Of a stretch of 43,167 nt of DNA, positions 17,401-28,498 are shown one piece after another. Location of the stretch: NCBI GenBank assembly GCA_026418035.1, contig JAOACC010000037.1, forward strand, positions 1-43,167, in the 5' to 3' direction. This DNA is from a bacterium (GTDB lineage Bacteria > DUMJ01). The notes below the pieces were generated by a model. That model was not told where the DNA came from. It did no database searches and saw nothing but the letters and a program-made list of their open reading frames with translations. The translations under genes and the position numbers were made by a program. How positions within the stretch are numbered: the first letter of the stretch is position 1; the number at the start of each line of letters is the position of its first letter.

Positions 17401-18690
17401 CTAAATTTTTTCACTTTCTGGGACTTCCTCTTCTAGATAAACCTCTTTGCTATCTTCATCGTAGACAAACAATTCAGCATATCTTCCCCAATCTATAGCT
17501 ATCTCCATTTGAGCCTGAGCTTCGCTAGTACTAAATTTTGTCTCCAACAGTTCAATAAAGAATTCTATTGGCATTCTATGATTAGATTTATTCTTTAAGA
17601 CCTGAATTATCTGTTGAATAAATGGAACATTAGCTAGTAATTGCTTTCTAAATATCTCTTTCTTTTCTAGGACGTCTGCCTCTGCAAAGATCTTTCCCAT
17701 TTCTGTAACTGATATATCTCCACCTGTTGTATCTATGAATTTTAACAATTCTGCTGCTTCTATAACTGGTTGAATATCTGCTAAGTCCATATTTAGATCT
17801 TCTGCTATTTTATAAATATCCTCTTTTCTCTCTAGTTCTGCAACAAGCTCTACAAATCCAGCTATAGCTCCTACCCTGACATGAGGAAGAGGTGTTCCAT
17901 ATCTTTCTGGCTTTGATGGCTTAGTAGCTATAGGTTTCCCCATCATAATGCTATAGATTCGATCAACTAACCTCAAAAAATCTTCTGATTCTCTATCTCT
18001 CCAATGAGGTATATTTACATAGATCTCCTGCTTTATTCTCCCGGGATTTTTATCTAAGACTATTACTCTATCTGCTAAGTATACAGCTTCTTCAATGCTA
18101 TGTGTTATTAGGAGAATTGTCTTGGTAGGAATTCTTTTCTCAATCCAAAGCTCTAAAAGGTCGTTACGAAGGTTCTCTGAAGTAAGAACATCTAAACCTG
18201 AGAAAGGTTCATCCATAAGTAGAACTTCAGGTTCCACTACTAAAGCCCTAGCAAAACCAACCCTTTGTCTCATGCCTCCAGACAATTCTTTAGGATATGC
18301 ACTTTCAAATCCATCCAAACCTATTAAGTCTATCATCTTTAAAGCTCTCTCTCTACGCTCTTTGGGTGGTATTCCTTTAGCTTTTAAACCTATCTCTACG
18401 TTTTCTAGGACTGTTAACCATGGAAAAAGTGCTGCCGTCTGAAATACCATTGATACTCCTGGATTTACTCCTTCTACTAATTTCCCTCTATACAAGACTT
18501 CTCCATGAGTTGGCTTTATAAGACCGGCAATAGCTCTTACTATGGTAGATTTTCCGGCTCCAGATGGCCCTAAGATTGCTACAAATTCTCCCTCTTCAAG
18601 AGAAAGATTTATATCCTCCACAACAGTTATCCTAGTATTATTTGGCATATCAAAAATTATTGTTAAATTCTTTGTTTCTATAATTGCCAT
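17401..18690 (-). CDS. ABC transporter ATPase of NitT/TauT type with C-terminal AAA-associated domain
   Basis: This is a 429-residue ATP-binding subunit. The first 255 residues form the ABC domain: GPSGAGKST, Q-loop VFQTAALFPW, signature LSGGMRQR, VLLMDEPFSGLD and switch ITHSIEEA. These resemble nitrate/sulfonate/taurine importers. An extra region from about residue 270 to 415 matches the helical AAA-associated C-terminal domain known in this subfamily. That domain is thought to be regulatory, but its role is not established. It starts 15 bases after the fused permease stop. No periplasmic binding protein of the NitT/TauT type lies beside it. Confidence 0.9.
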   Translation of the reverse strand: MAIIETKNLTIIFDMPNNTRITVVEDINLSLEEGEFVAILGPSGAGKSTIVRAIAGLIKPTHGEVLYRGKLVEGVNPGVSMVFQTAALFPWLTVLENVEIGLKAKGIPPKERRERALKMIDLIGLDGFESAYPKELSGGMRQRVGFARALVVEPEVLLMDEPFSGLDVLTSENLRNDLLELWIEKRIPTKTILLITHSIEEAVYLADRVIVLDKNPGRIKQEIYVNIPHWRDRESEDFLRLVDRIYSIMMGKPIATKPSKPERYGTPLPHVRVGAIAGFVELVAELERKEDIYKIAEDLNMDLADIQPVIEAAELLKFIDTTGGDISVTEMGKIFAEADVLEKKEIFRKQLLANVPFIQQIIQVLKNKSNHRMPIEFFIELLETKFSTSEAQAQMEIAIDWGRYAELFVYDEDSKEVYLEEEVPESEKI

Positions 18691-18705
18691 AGCTCTATTA
18701 TTATA

Positions 18706-20403
18706 TCACAATGAGTAGTGTTCTTCAGCAAGCCAGTATAACCTTCTCCAAAAGAATCTATTTATTAAAGTAACGGTTATAATCATTATAATAGTGCTAG
18801 CTGCTAGGACTCCAAAGTCTCCTTTATCAGCGGAATTACTTATTAATGCTCCTAACCCTCTTGCCATTATAGTTTTACCTCCAAAATGGACGTATTCAGA
18901 CACTATAGATGCGTTCCATGCTCCTCCAGTAGCAGTAATAGTTCCAGTTACAAGGTAAGGAAGGACTGCTGGTATAATTAACCTCCTCCATCTTTCTAGC
19001 CCCTTAAGTTGAAATATTTCTGCTGCCTCTTTTAAATCTGACGGAATAGATATCGCTCCAGCTATTACATTAAAGAGTATATACCACTGTGTCCCTAAAA
19101 GCATAAGTAGTATAGAAGCTACAGATAATCCCCCTCTTAGGTTTATTAGCCACATAAGTATAATAGGAAATACCGCTGTAGCTGGTATAGACGCTAGAAT
19201 TTGTACTACTGGTTGCATCACTGTAGATATTCTTGGATTCATACCTATAGCTACACCGACTGGTAAGGTCCAGGCTATAGATAAAACTACCGCTATAGAT
19301 ACCCTCAATAAAGTAAGAAGATCACTAATTATAATTTCTCCCCACATAAATACAGGAACCCTAGAGATGAGAAACACTAATCTTACAGAAGCATATCCTA
19401 TTATAGTTAAGAAGAGTCCAAGCAATATAATCTTTAATGTAGGGAGGGGACTAACCTTTCTTCCAATGTGTTCTCCTTTGGAGAATCTATTAGTCATTTT
19501 TTCCATAAATGTATCTATCACTTGACTAATCCTTGTTAGAATGGTAGACCTCTGTAATATCATTAAAATAGTTGAAGTTGGCACGTTATCTCTAGCAGTT
19601 AATTCTACCTTAAATTTTTGAGCCCAGGCAATTAGAGGTCTCCATATCAATTGATCTATAAGAACTATTATAGCTACCATTGTTGATAGACCCATTAGAA
19701 TAGCTCTAGTATCTCCATTTATAGCTGCTAATTGCAGGTAAGAGCCTAAGCCTGGAAGCCTAAAATCTCTATCTCCAAGTGTAAACATTTCACATGCCAT
19801 TAGGAAAAACCATCCACCAGCTACAGACATCATGGAGTTTAAAACTAACCCTATAGTAGAGTATGGGAGTTCTACATACAAAAATTTCTGGAATGGCGAA
19901 AGATTAAAAACCTCTGACGCCTCTCTTAAGTCTCTCGGCAAGGAACTCATAGATCCGTATACACTGAAAGCCATATTCCATACTTGTCCAGTAAATATAA
20001 GCACTATACTACCAAGTTCTACTCCAACTCTGCCATGAGGGAAAATAGCTATTAGTCCTAGTATAACTCCAGGCATAAAAGATAATACAGGAACAGATTG
20101 TAGTATATCTAAGAGAGCTATCATAAAAGGTTCTAAAGTTTTATTATGGCTGGCAATATAACCATAAGTTATAGAAAACGATAAAGAGAGAATATAGGCT
20201 AGAAATTGTCTTAGGATAGAAAACCATGCATAAGCTGGAAGATTTTTGGGTGACAATGATATGTTTAATGTATAAGTAGGAATTTCTCTCCAATCCTTAG
20301 CAGTATTTATAATACCGTATATAAACGCAAAAAGAAGAAAAATTATACCAATATCAATTATAGATATTCTTACTTTTCTTATGGGTATTGCTTTATAGAT
20401 CAA
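18706..20403 (-). CDS. ABC transporter permease, two fused NitT/TauT-type membrane domains
   Basis: This 565-residue inner-membrane protein contains two binding-protein-dependent transport modules in tandem. Each carries an EAA-like coupling loop: LREASEVFNLSPFQ near residue 160 and LKEAAEIFQLKGLE near residue 465. The glycine usual after EAA is replaced by Asn or Gln in both. Fused permeases of this kind pair with the AAA-associated-domain ATPase that follows. The start is TTG, seven bases after AAAGGAG. A single fused chain may replace the usual permease homodimer. The substrate is unknown, because there is no SBP and no informative neighbour. Confidence 0.9.
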   Translation of the reverse strand: MIYKAIPIRKVRISIIDIGIIFLLFAFIYGIINTAKDWREIPTYTLNISLSPKNLPAYAWFSILRQFLAYILSLSFSITYGYIASHNKTLEPFMIALLDILQSVPVLSFMPGVILGLIAIFPHGRVGVELGSIVLIFTGQVWNMAFSVYGSMSSLPRDLREASEVFNLSPFQKFLYVELPYSTIGLVLNSMMSVAGGWFFLMACEMFTLGDRDFRLPGLGSYLQLAAINGDTRAILMGLSTMVAIIVLIDQLIWRPLIAWAQKFKVELTARDNVPTSTILMILQRSTILTRISQVIDTFMEKMTNRFSKGEHIGRKVSPLPTLKIILLGLFLTIIGYASVRLVFLISRVPVFMWGEIIISDLLTLLRVSIAVVLSIAWTLPVGVAIGMNPRISTVMQPVVQILASIPATAVFPIILMWLINLRGGLSVASILLMLLGTQWYILFNVIAGAISIPSDLKEAAEIFQLKGLERWRRLIIPAVLPYLVTGTITATGGAWNASIVSEYVHFGGKTIMARGLGALISNSADKGDFGVLAASTIIMIITVTLINRFFWRRLYWLAEEHYSL

Positions 20404-20434
20404 GTATAAACTCCTTTAGCATTATTTTTTCTTT

Positions 20435-20462
20435 GAGGGGCGCATAAACTTATACGCCCCTC
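20435..20462 (-). other. GC-rich hairpin between the Gfo/Idh and permease genes
   Basis: GAGGGGCG/CGCCCCTC (20435-20442 with 20455-20462) continues inward as ATAA/TTAT after a mismatch. In transcription direction (minus) it is followed by AAAGAAAAAATAAT rather than a T-run, so it is not a canonical terminator. It may reduce read-through or protect the 3' end of the lacZ-Gfo/Idh messenger. Confidence 0.5.
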
Positions 20463-20495
20463 CTTTCTAAATCTATCAACTTCTAGTAAAACAAG

Positions 20496-21572
20496 CTACT
20501 TCTTTTTAGATATTCCTACTGTTTTCTTTGTCTCCGAAGATTTATATATCATTTCTAATATTCTAGTAACTTGTGCTGCCTCTTCTGCCTTTACTAGAGG
20601 TTCTTTATTATTTACAAGACAATCTACCCAATAGGCAATTTCTCTATCATATAGAGATTCTAAACTTCTAGTTGGTACTGGTGTTATATCCCAGAGTCTA
20701 CTATTACCCTCTTTATTTATAGTAAGAGTACTATTTACAAGTCTAGCTCCTCCCTTTGTTCCACATAGTACAGAACCATGCTCGTCCTCTTTTATATTCA
20801 GTGCCCAAGAAGCTTTTACCACCACAGTAGCACCACTTTCTAGCTTTACGAAGCCAAATGCAGAGTCCTCAACTTCAAAAGATTCTGGATCCCAAGGTCC
20901 CCACGCGTTATATCCACCTAATGGAGCTAATTCTCTATAAGAAGAACCTAAGACCTCTATAGGCTTAGAATAATCCCCCATAAGCCATAGTGTTAAATCA
21001 AGGGAGTGCGTACCTATATCTATTAGTGGACCTCCGCCTTGTTTTTCTTTAGATAAAAATACTCCCCAGGTTGGTACTCCTCTTCTTCTAAGTGCTAAAG
21101 CCTCTGCATAATATACCTTACCAAGTTCACCATCTAATATCATTCTTTTCAGAAGTTGGGCATCGTCAGAATATCTAGATTGATAACCTACACTCAGTTT
21201 AAGTCCAGTTTCTTTGGCTGTTTTTACCATTGCATCCGCTTCCTCTGATGTTATTGCCATAGGTTTCTCACAGAGGACATGCTTGCCTGCTTTTAATGCG
21301 TCTATTGTCATAGGAGCATGTAGATTATTTGGAGTACAGATACTTACAGCATCAAGGTCTTTCATTTCTAGCATTTCTCTGTAGTCAGTAAATACCTTTG
21401 CCCCTGGAGCTCCATATCTTTCTGCTCCAGTTTTTGCTCTCTCTGGAATAATATCACAAAAAGCTACAACTTCAACTAGGTCAGGAAGTTTTGCATAGCC
21501 TTCCAAATGAGCTCTGGAAATCCCACCAACTCCAATAATTCCTACTCTTAATTTCTTCTTTCCTCTTCGCAC
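20496..21572 (-). CDS. Gfo/Idh/MocA family NAD(P)-dependent oxidoreductase
   Basis: This 358-residue protein has the N-terminal Rossmann fold (VGIIGVGGISRAHL, residues 10-23), the VLCEKPMAIT motif near residue 100 with the catalytic Lys of the family, and a C-terminal alpha/beta domain with GGPLIDIGTHSLDL (about 184-197), which contains the usual Asp and His. Such enzymes oxidise or reduce sugars and cyclitols. The start is GTG with GGAGG six bases upstream. It follows lacZ by 32 bases on the same strand, so its substrate may be derived from beta-galactosides. A GC-rich hairpin separates it from the downstream transporter genes. Confidence 0.93.
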   Translation of the reverse strand: MRRGKKKLRVGIIGVGGISRAHLEGYAKLPDLVEVVAFCDIIPERAKTGAERYGAPGAKVFTDYREMLEMKDLDAVSICTPNNLHAPMTIDALKAGKHVLCEKPMAITSEEADAMVKTAKETGLKLSVGYQSRYSDDAQLLKRMILDGELGKVYYAEALALRRRGVPTWGVFLSKEKQGGGPLIDIGTHSLDLTLWLMGDYSKPIEVLGSSYRELAPLGGYNAWGPWDPESFEVEDSAFGFVKLESGATVVVKASWALNIKEDEHGSVLCGTKGGARLVNSTLTINKEGNSRLWDITPVPTRSLESLYDREIAYWVDCLVNNKEPLVKAEEAAQVTRILEMIYKSSETKKTVGISKKK

Positions 21573-21604
21573 AAGACACCTCCAATTAATAAGTTTTCTC
21601 CTAA

Positions 21605-24739
<3,135 letters not shown>

Positions 24740-24781
24740 TTATACATACTTATATATATTAGAGTCTCAAATTCTCTAACA

Positions 24782-25159
24782 CTAAATCCATCTAAATGGT
24801 AGTAACTCCTCCAGATATACAATCTTATCATAATCAACTATAACCTTTGTCCTTAAATTATTCTTATTTACTTGATACATCATTTCCCTACATCTTCCAC
24901 AGGGTGGTAAAATACTATCTCTTGTGACCGCTACTATCATCTCTATCTCCGTTTCTCTATGTTTTAACATTTCGGCAATTGCTGAATGTTCTGCACAAAA
25001 ACCAATACCACTAGGCAAATCAATACATATACCAGTGTAGATATTTCCTCTTTTTGTAATTAGAGCGCATCCTACAGAACCGGCTGATGAATATTCGTTG
25101 GAAAGCCTAAATTCTCCAACAATCTTTCTTGCCTCATCTACAAGTCTTTCTGGTTCCAT
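24782..25159 (-). CDS. cdd: Cytidine deaminase
   Basis: This 125-residue zinc enzyme deaminates cytidine and deoxycytidine to uridine and deoxyuridine in pyrimidine salvage. The zinc and proton-shuttle motif CAEHSAI and the second zinc motif PPCGRCRE are intact, and the length fits the homotetrameric class. The start ATG follows AGGAGG by five bases. It is transcribed divergently from the SBP operon. Blasticidin-S deaminase-like proteins look similar, so the substrate is not absolutely certain. Confidence 0.9.
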   Translation of the reverse strand: MEPERLVDEARKIVGEFRLSNEYSSAGSVGCALITKRGNIYTGICIDLPSGIGFCAEHSAIAEMLKHRETEIEMIVAVTRDSILPPCGRCREMMYQVNKNNLRTKVIVDYDKIVYLEELLPFRWI

Positions 25160-25275
25160 TTTTACCTCCTAAGATATTTATTTTTTATTATAACTTAAAG
25201 GAAAACAAAATTGATGTTATAAATCTAGATTAAAGTAATATCTCCGAGCTGTAACAGTCACGTTATGTCGTATAG

Positions 25276-25304
25276 TTGACAGAATGTATTTTACAAGATA
25301 TAAT
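25276..25304 (+). promoter_or_regulatory. Perfect consensus sigma-70 promoter of the SBP operon
   Basis: TTGACA (25276-25281) and TATAAT (25299-25304) are separated by exactly 17 bases, matching the housekeeping consensus at all 12 positions. Transcription would start near 25311, leaving a leader of about 147 bases before the SBP ATG. Confidence 0.9.
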
Positions 25305-25315
25305 TATAATGCAAT

Positions 25316-25329
25316 CGGTTTTAAAACTG
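25316..25329 (+). promoter_or_regulatory. Candidate operator palindrome at the start of the SBP leader
   Basis: CGGTTTTAAAACTG has a perfect 10-bp core GTTTTAAAAC and one more matching outer pair. It begins about five bases after the predicted transcription start, a usual place for a repressor site. The regulator is unknown. Confidence 0.4.
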
Positions 25330-25398
25330 GGAAAGAGGGTGATAGAGAGGAAGCTAATATGGGATATTAAAGATTATCCTAGATTGGGGTAGATAGAG

Positions 25399-25441
25399 GT
25401 TAGCATATGGTGTGGTTTTGTAAACTATAGAGAATGCTAAT
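25399..25441 (+). other. Leader hairpin before the SBP ribosome-binding site
   Basis: TTAGCAT (25400-25406) pairs with ATGCTAA (25434-25440), with a flanking G-T pair. An inner stem GTTT/AAAC (25415-25418 with 25422-25425) has the loop TGT. The 3' arm ends a few bases before the GAGGAGG site, so it could affect translation or messenger stability. Confidence 0.4.
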
Positions 25442-25457
25442 GAAGAGGAGGTAAAAT

Positions 25458-27437
25458 ATGAGAGTTTTTAAATGTTTCTTGATATTTTTATTAGTTTTGA
25501 ATTTATTTAATTTAACTTTTAGTAACTTGGCTATAGCACAGCAGAAGGTTATTAGTGTTCAGGTTTACAATAGTCTGCAGGACTATCAGAAAGCAACTGG
25601 AAAGAAGATTGATAAGTTTAATGAAGCTCCGATGTTAGCTGATCTTGTTAAACAGGGAAAGCTTCCTCCTGTAGAACAGAGACTTCCTCAAGAACCGCTG
25701 GTAGTTGCTCCTCTTGAAGAGATTGGACAGTATGGAGGAACTTGGAGGAGAGTTGCAGTTGGGGTTAGCGATGTCGGAATAATTAGTAGTAGACTCACCT
25801 ATGAGAATCTTGTCCGGTGGAGCGCTGACGGTAAGAAGGTTATCCCGAATGTGGCTACTAGGTGGAAGATAGAGGATAACGGTAGAACCTTTACTTTCTA
25901 CCTAAGAAAAGGTATAAAATGGTCAGATGGTCAGCCATTTACAGCAGAAGATATAATGTTCTGGTATAGAGACGTCTTATTAAATAAAGACCTTACACCC
26001 ACTTTTCCTGTATGGCTTACAGTAGAGGGTAAACCTGGTAAGGTTGAAAAAATAGATGATTATACCATCAGATTCAAATTTGATGCTCCTTATGGATTAT
26101 TTATGCAGATACTAGCAGGACCAAATGCCTTGGGTATTACTCAGTATCCTGCTCATTATTTAAAGCAATTTCATATTAGCTATACTCCTAAAGAAAAGCT
26201 AGAGACTATGACAAAAGAGGCTGGTTTTCAGTTATGGCATCAGTTATTCTCTAATAAACAGAGTTGGCAGAATGCAGATTGTCCGAAGATATGGGCGTGG
26301 GTAATAACTACTCCTCCCCCTTCTTCTACTGTTATTGCTACAAGAAATCCATACTATTGGAAAGTTGATACTGCTGGAAATCAGCTGCCTTATATAGATA
26401 GGATAAGCTTCAGTATAGTTGAAAATATGGAAATTCTTAATATGAGAGCTATGGCGGGAGAAATAGATATGCAATTTAGACATATATCATGGACGAACTA
26501 TACTTTGTTTATGGAGAATAAAGATAAGGGGAACTATCGAGTTTTAAAGTGGACCTCTGCTGAAGGCTCTAATGCTCTACTTATGCCTAACCTTAATCAT
26601 AAAGATCAGGTACTTCGTAAACTTTTTGAAAACATTGATTTTAGAAGAGCTCTCTCTTTGGCTATAAATAGAGAAGAGATAAATCAGATAGCTTATCTTG
26701 GTCTGGGTAAGCCTAGACAGGCAGCTGTTATTCCTCAATGTCCATATTATAAACCAGAGTATGAAAAGGCTTATGCAGAGTATGATCCAGCAAAGGCTAA
26801 TCAATTGCTAGATAAGATTGGACTAACAAAGAGAGATAAGGAAGGTTTTAGATTAAGACCCGATGGAAAGACCTTAACAGTAACTATAGAATATGCACCT
26901 ATATTTGGACCTTGGACAGATGTTGTTACAATGGTGAAAAAATATTGGGAGGCTATTGGCATAAAGACCCTCCTTAAAGAAGAGAGTAGAGACCTGTTTA
27001 CTACTAGGGCGCAAGCTGGAGAATTAGATATCGGCATATGGACTATGGACAGATGCTTTACCCCTCTGGTAGAACCACTTTACTGGGTTCCAGGTATGCC
27101 AAGTGGAACACCACCTAACAACGCCAATGAATATTGGAGATGGTATAGGACTGGAGGCAAAGAGGGAGAGAGGCCTCCTGAGGATATAGTGAAGATATAT
27201 CAGCTTTATGATAAGGCTAAGAGTACTACCAATGAGACAGCTAGAACAAACTATGCTCATGAAATTATGAGATTAAATGCTAAAAATCTCTGGGTTATAG
27301 GTATAGTTGGTGTTTTACCCCAGATAGTAATAGTAAAGAATAACTTTAGAAATGTTCCTGAAGATGCCATTCAAGATTGGCTACAGCTTACAGAAGGTAA
27401 TACTTTCCCAGAACAATACTTCTTTAAAACTAAGTAA
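25458..27437 (+). CDS. ABC transporter substrate-binding protein, family 5 (Opp type)
   Basis: This 659-residue exported binding protein has a signal peptide (MRVFK, hydrophobic core, likely cleavage after AIA) and no lipobox cysteine. A short N-terminal region (YNSLQDYQKATGKKIDKFNEAP and the LVKQGKLPPVEQRLP block) precedes the SBP_bac_5 domain, which begins around GTWRR and runs to about residue 560. That N-terminal extension resembles Opp-type binding proteins of Thermotogota, several of which bind manno- or cello-oligosaccharides. GAGGAGG precedes the ATG by six bases. It is the first gene of an SBP - URO-D-like - SBP operon with a consensus promoter. No permease or ATPase partner is in the window, so it must share components encoded elsewhere. 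Confidence 0.93.
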   Translation: MRVFKCFLIFLLVLNLFNLTFSNLAIAQQKVISVQVYNSLQDYQKATGKKIDKFNEAPMLADLVKQGKLPPVEQRLPQEPLVVAPLEEIGQYGGTWRRVAVGVSDVGIISSRLTYENLVRWSADGKKVIPNVATRWKIEDNGRTFTFYLRKGIKWSDGQPFTAEDIMFWYRDVLLNKDLTPTFPVWLTVEGKPGKVEKIDDYTIRFKFDAPYGLFMQILAGPNALGITQYPAHYLKQFHISYTPKEKLETMTKEAGFQLWHQLFSNKQSWQNADCPKIWAWVITTPPPSSTVIATRNPYYWKVDTAGNQLPYIDRISFSIVENMEILNMRAMAGEIDMQFRHISWTNYTLFMENKDKGNYRVLKWTSAEGSNALLMPNLNHKDQVLRKLFENIDFRRALSLAINREEINQIAYLGLGKPRQAAVIPQCPYYKPEYEKAYAEYDPAKANQLLDKIGLTKRDKEGFRLRPDGKTLTVTIEYAPIFGPWTDVVTMVKKYWEAIGIKTLLKEESRDLFTTRAQAGELDIGIWTMDRCFTPLVEPLYWVPGMPSGTPPNNANEYWRWYRTGGKEGERPPEDIVKIYQLYDKAKSTTNETARTNYAHEIMRLNAKNLWVIGIVGVLPQIVIVKNNFRNVPEDAIQDWLQLTEGNTFPEQYFFKTK

Positions 27438-27443
27438 TCTAAT

Positions 27444-27468
27444 GGAGAGAGGTTGATGACCTCTCTCC
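27444..27468 (+). terminator. Intercistronic hairpin, probable partial terminator
   Basis: A perfect 10-bp stem GGAGAGAGGT/ACCTCTCTCC with the loop TGATG lies seven bases after the SBP stop. It is followed by TTAAATTC rather than a full T-run, so it likely gives partial termination or 3' protection. The first ATG used by the ORF track for the next gene lies across this hairpin. Confidence 0.65.
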
Positions 27469-27491
27469 TTAAATTCAAGTATGGAGGTATG

Positions 27492-28496
27492 ATGACTAGT
27501 AGAGAAATAGTATTAAAAAGTTTAAATTTTGAAGGACCTGAAAGGATACCTATGACCTTACCATCACCATATCCGAATGATGTAATTGGGGTAGGCTTGG
27601 GACCGAATCCTTATGTGAGTGAAGAATGGGTCTATAAGGGTAATAATAGATGGGAAAGAGTAGACGAATGGGGCAATACTTGGGCTAGACTTGAAGCGTA
27701 TTCAAAGGGGGAAGTTGTGAAGGGAGCTATAGAGGATTGGAATCAGTTAGATACGTATGAATTTCCACCTCTAGACTTGGAGTCAAGATATGAACCTGCA
27801 AGGAAGATTTTTAAAGAGACGCCGGATAAGTTTCATATAGGATTTCTTCCTGGGTTTCCATTTAGTATTGCTAGATATCTGAGAAGAATGGATAACTTTT
27901 TATTAGATGTAGCTGCAGAAAAGGAAAATGTAGCTAGATTACTTAAAAGTATTGCTGACCTACTTGAAATTGTAATAGAAAAGTTTGCCAAAGTTGGGGC
28001 AGATGCTGTTATGTTCGCTGAGGATTGGGGAACTCAAGATAGACTTTTAGTTTCACCTAAATCTTGGAGAGAATTATTTAAGCCTGGTTTTGTTCAACTC
28101 TGTAATACCGCTCATAAACTTGGTCTTTATGTCTTTATGCACTCTTGTGGACATATCTATGAGATAATTCCAGACTTGATAGAGGTTGGTATAGATGTCC
28201 TTCAGTTTGATCAGCCGGCATTACATGGAGTAGATAATCTGGCTAGAGATTTTGGTGGTAAGGTTAATTTCTGGTGTCCGGTAGATATACAACAGATACT
28301 ACCTCAAAAAAATGAAAGACTAATAGAAGAGTTTGCTAAAGAAATGATAGAAAAGTTGGGTTGTTTTAATGGTGGATTTATAGCCGGTTACTATCAGTCT
28401 AACGAGGCTTTAGGCCTTGATCCTTACTGGCAGGATGTTGCCTGTAGGGCTTTTGTCAAATATGGTTATTTGAATAAAACTAAAAAGGAGGTATGA
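27492..28496 (+). CDS. URO-D superfamily protein between two SBP genes
   Basis: This 334-residue member of the URO-D/MtaA superfamily starts MTSREIVLKSLNFEGPERIP, matching the start of the 7911 protein. The ORF track start at 27453 lies in a hairpin; GGAGG at 27483-27487 supports ATG 27492 (or 27489). The zinc-type motif is intact at HSCGHI near residue 220, but the distal segment IAGYYQSNEALG has Tyr where MtaA has its third ligand Cys. ALHGVDNLARDFGGKVNFWCPVDIQ lies between. It is placed between two Opp-type SBP genes and its stop overlaps the ribosome site of the next. A role linked to the imported compound is likely but undefined. Confidence 0.87.
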   Translation: MTSREIVLKSLNFEGPERIPMTLPSPYPNDVIGVGLGPNPYVSEEWVYKGNNRWERVDEWGNTWARLEAYSKGEVVKGAIEDWNQLDTYEFPPLDLESRYEPARKIFKETPDKFHIGFLPGFPFSIARYLRRMDNFLLDVAAEKENVARLLKSIADLLEIVIEKFAKVGADAVMFAEDWGTQDRLLVSPKSWRELFKPGFVQLCNTAHKLGLYVFMHSCGHIYEIIPDLIEVGIDVLQFDQPALHGVDNLARDFGGKVNFWCPVDIQQILPQKNERLIEEFAKEMIEKLGCFNGGFIAGYYQSNEALGLDPYWQDVACRAFVKYGYLNKTKKEV

Positions 28497-28498
28497 GT

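Larger units (their letters stand above)
25160..25457. promoter_or_regulatory. Divergent intergenic region, cdd / SBP operon
   Basis: This 298-base gap holds a TATAAT-like box for cdd on the minus strand (25192-25187, no good -35) and the strong plus-strand promoter at 25276-25304. After that promoter comes a leader of about 147 bases. The leader contains a palindrome at 25316-25329 and a hairpin at 25399-25441 just before the ribosome-binding site. I see no ORF that looks coding. Confidence 0.7.

Noticed and set aside
20435-20462. Hairpin taken as a standard intrinsic terminator
   Set aside because: The minus-strand sequence after the stem is A-rich instead of T-rich, so it was listed only as a hairpin.
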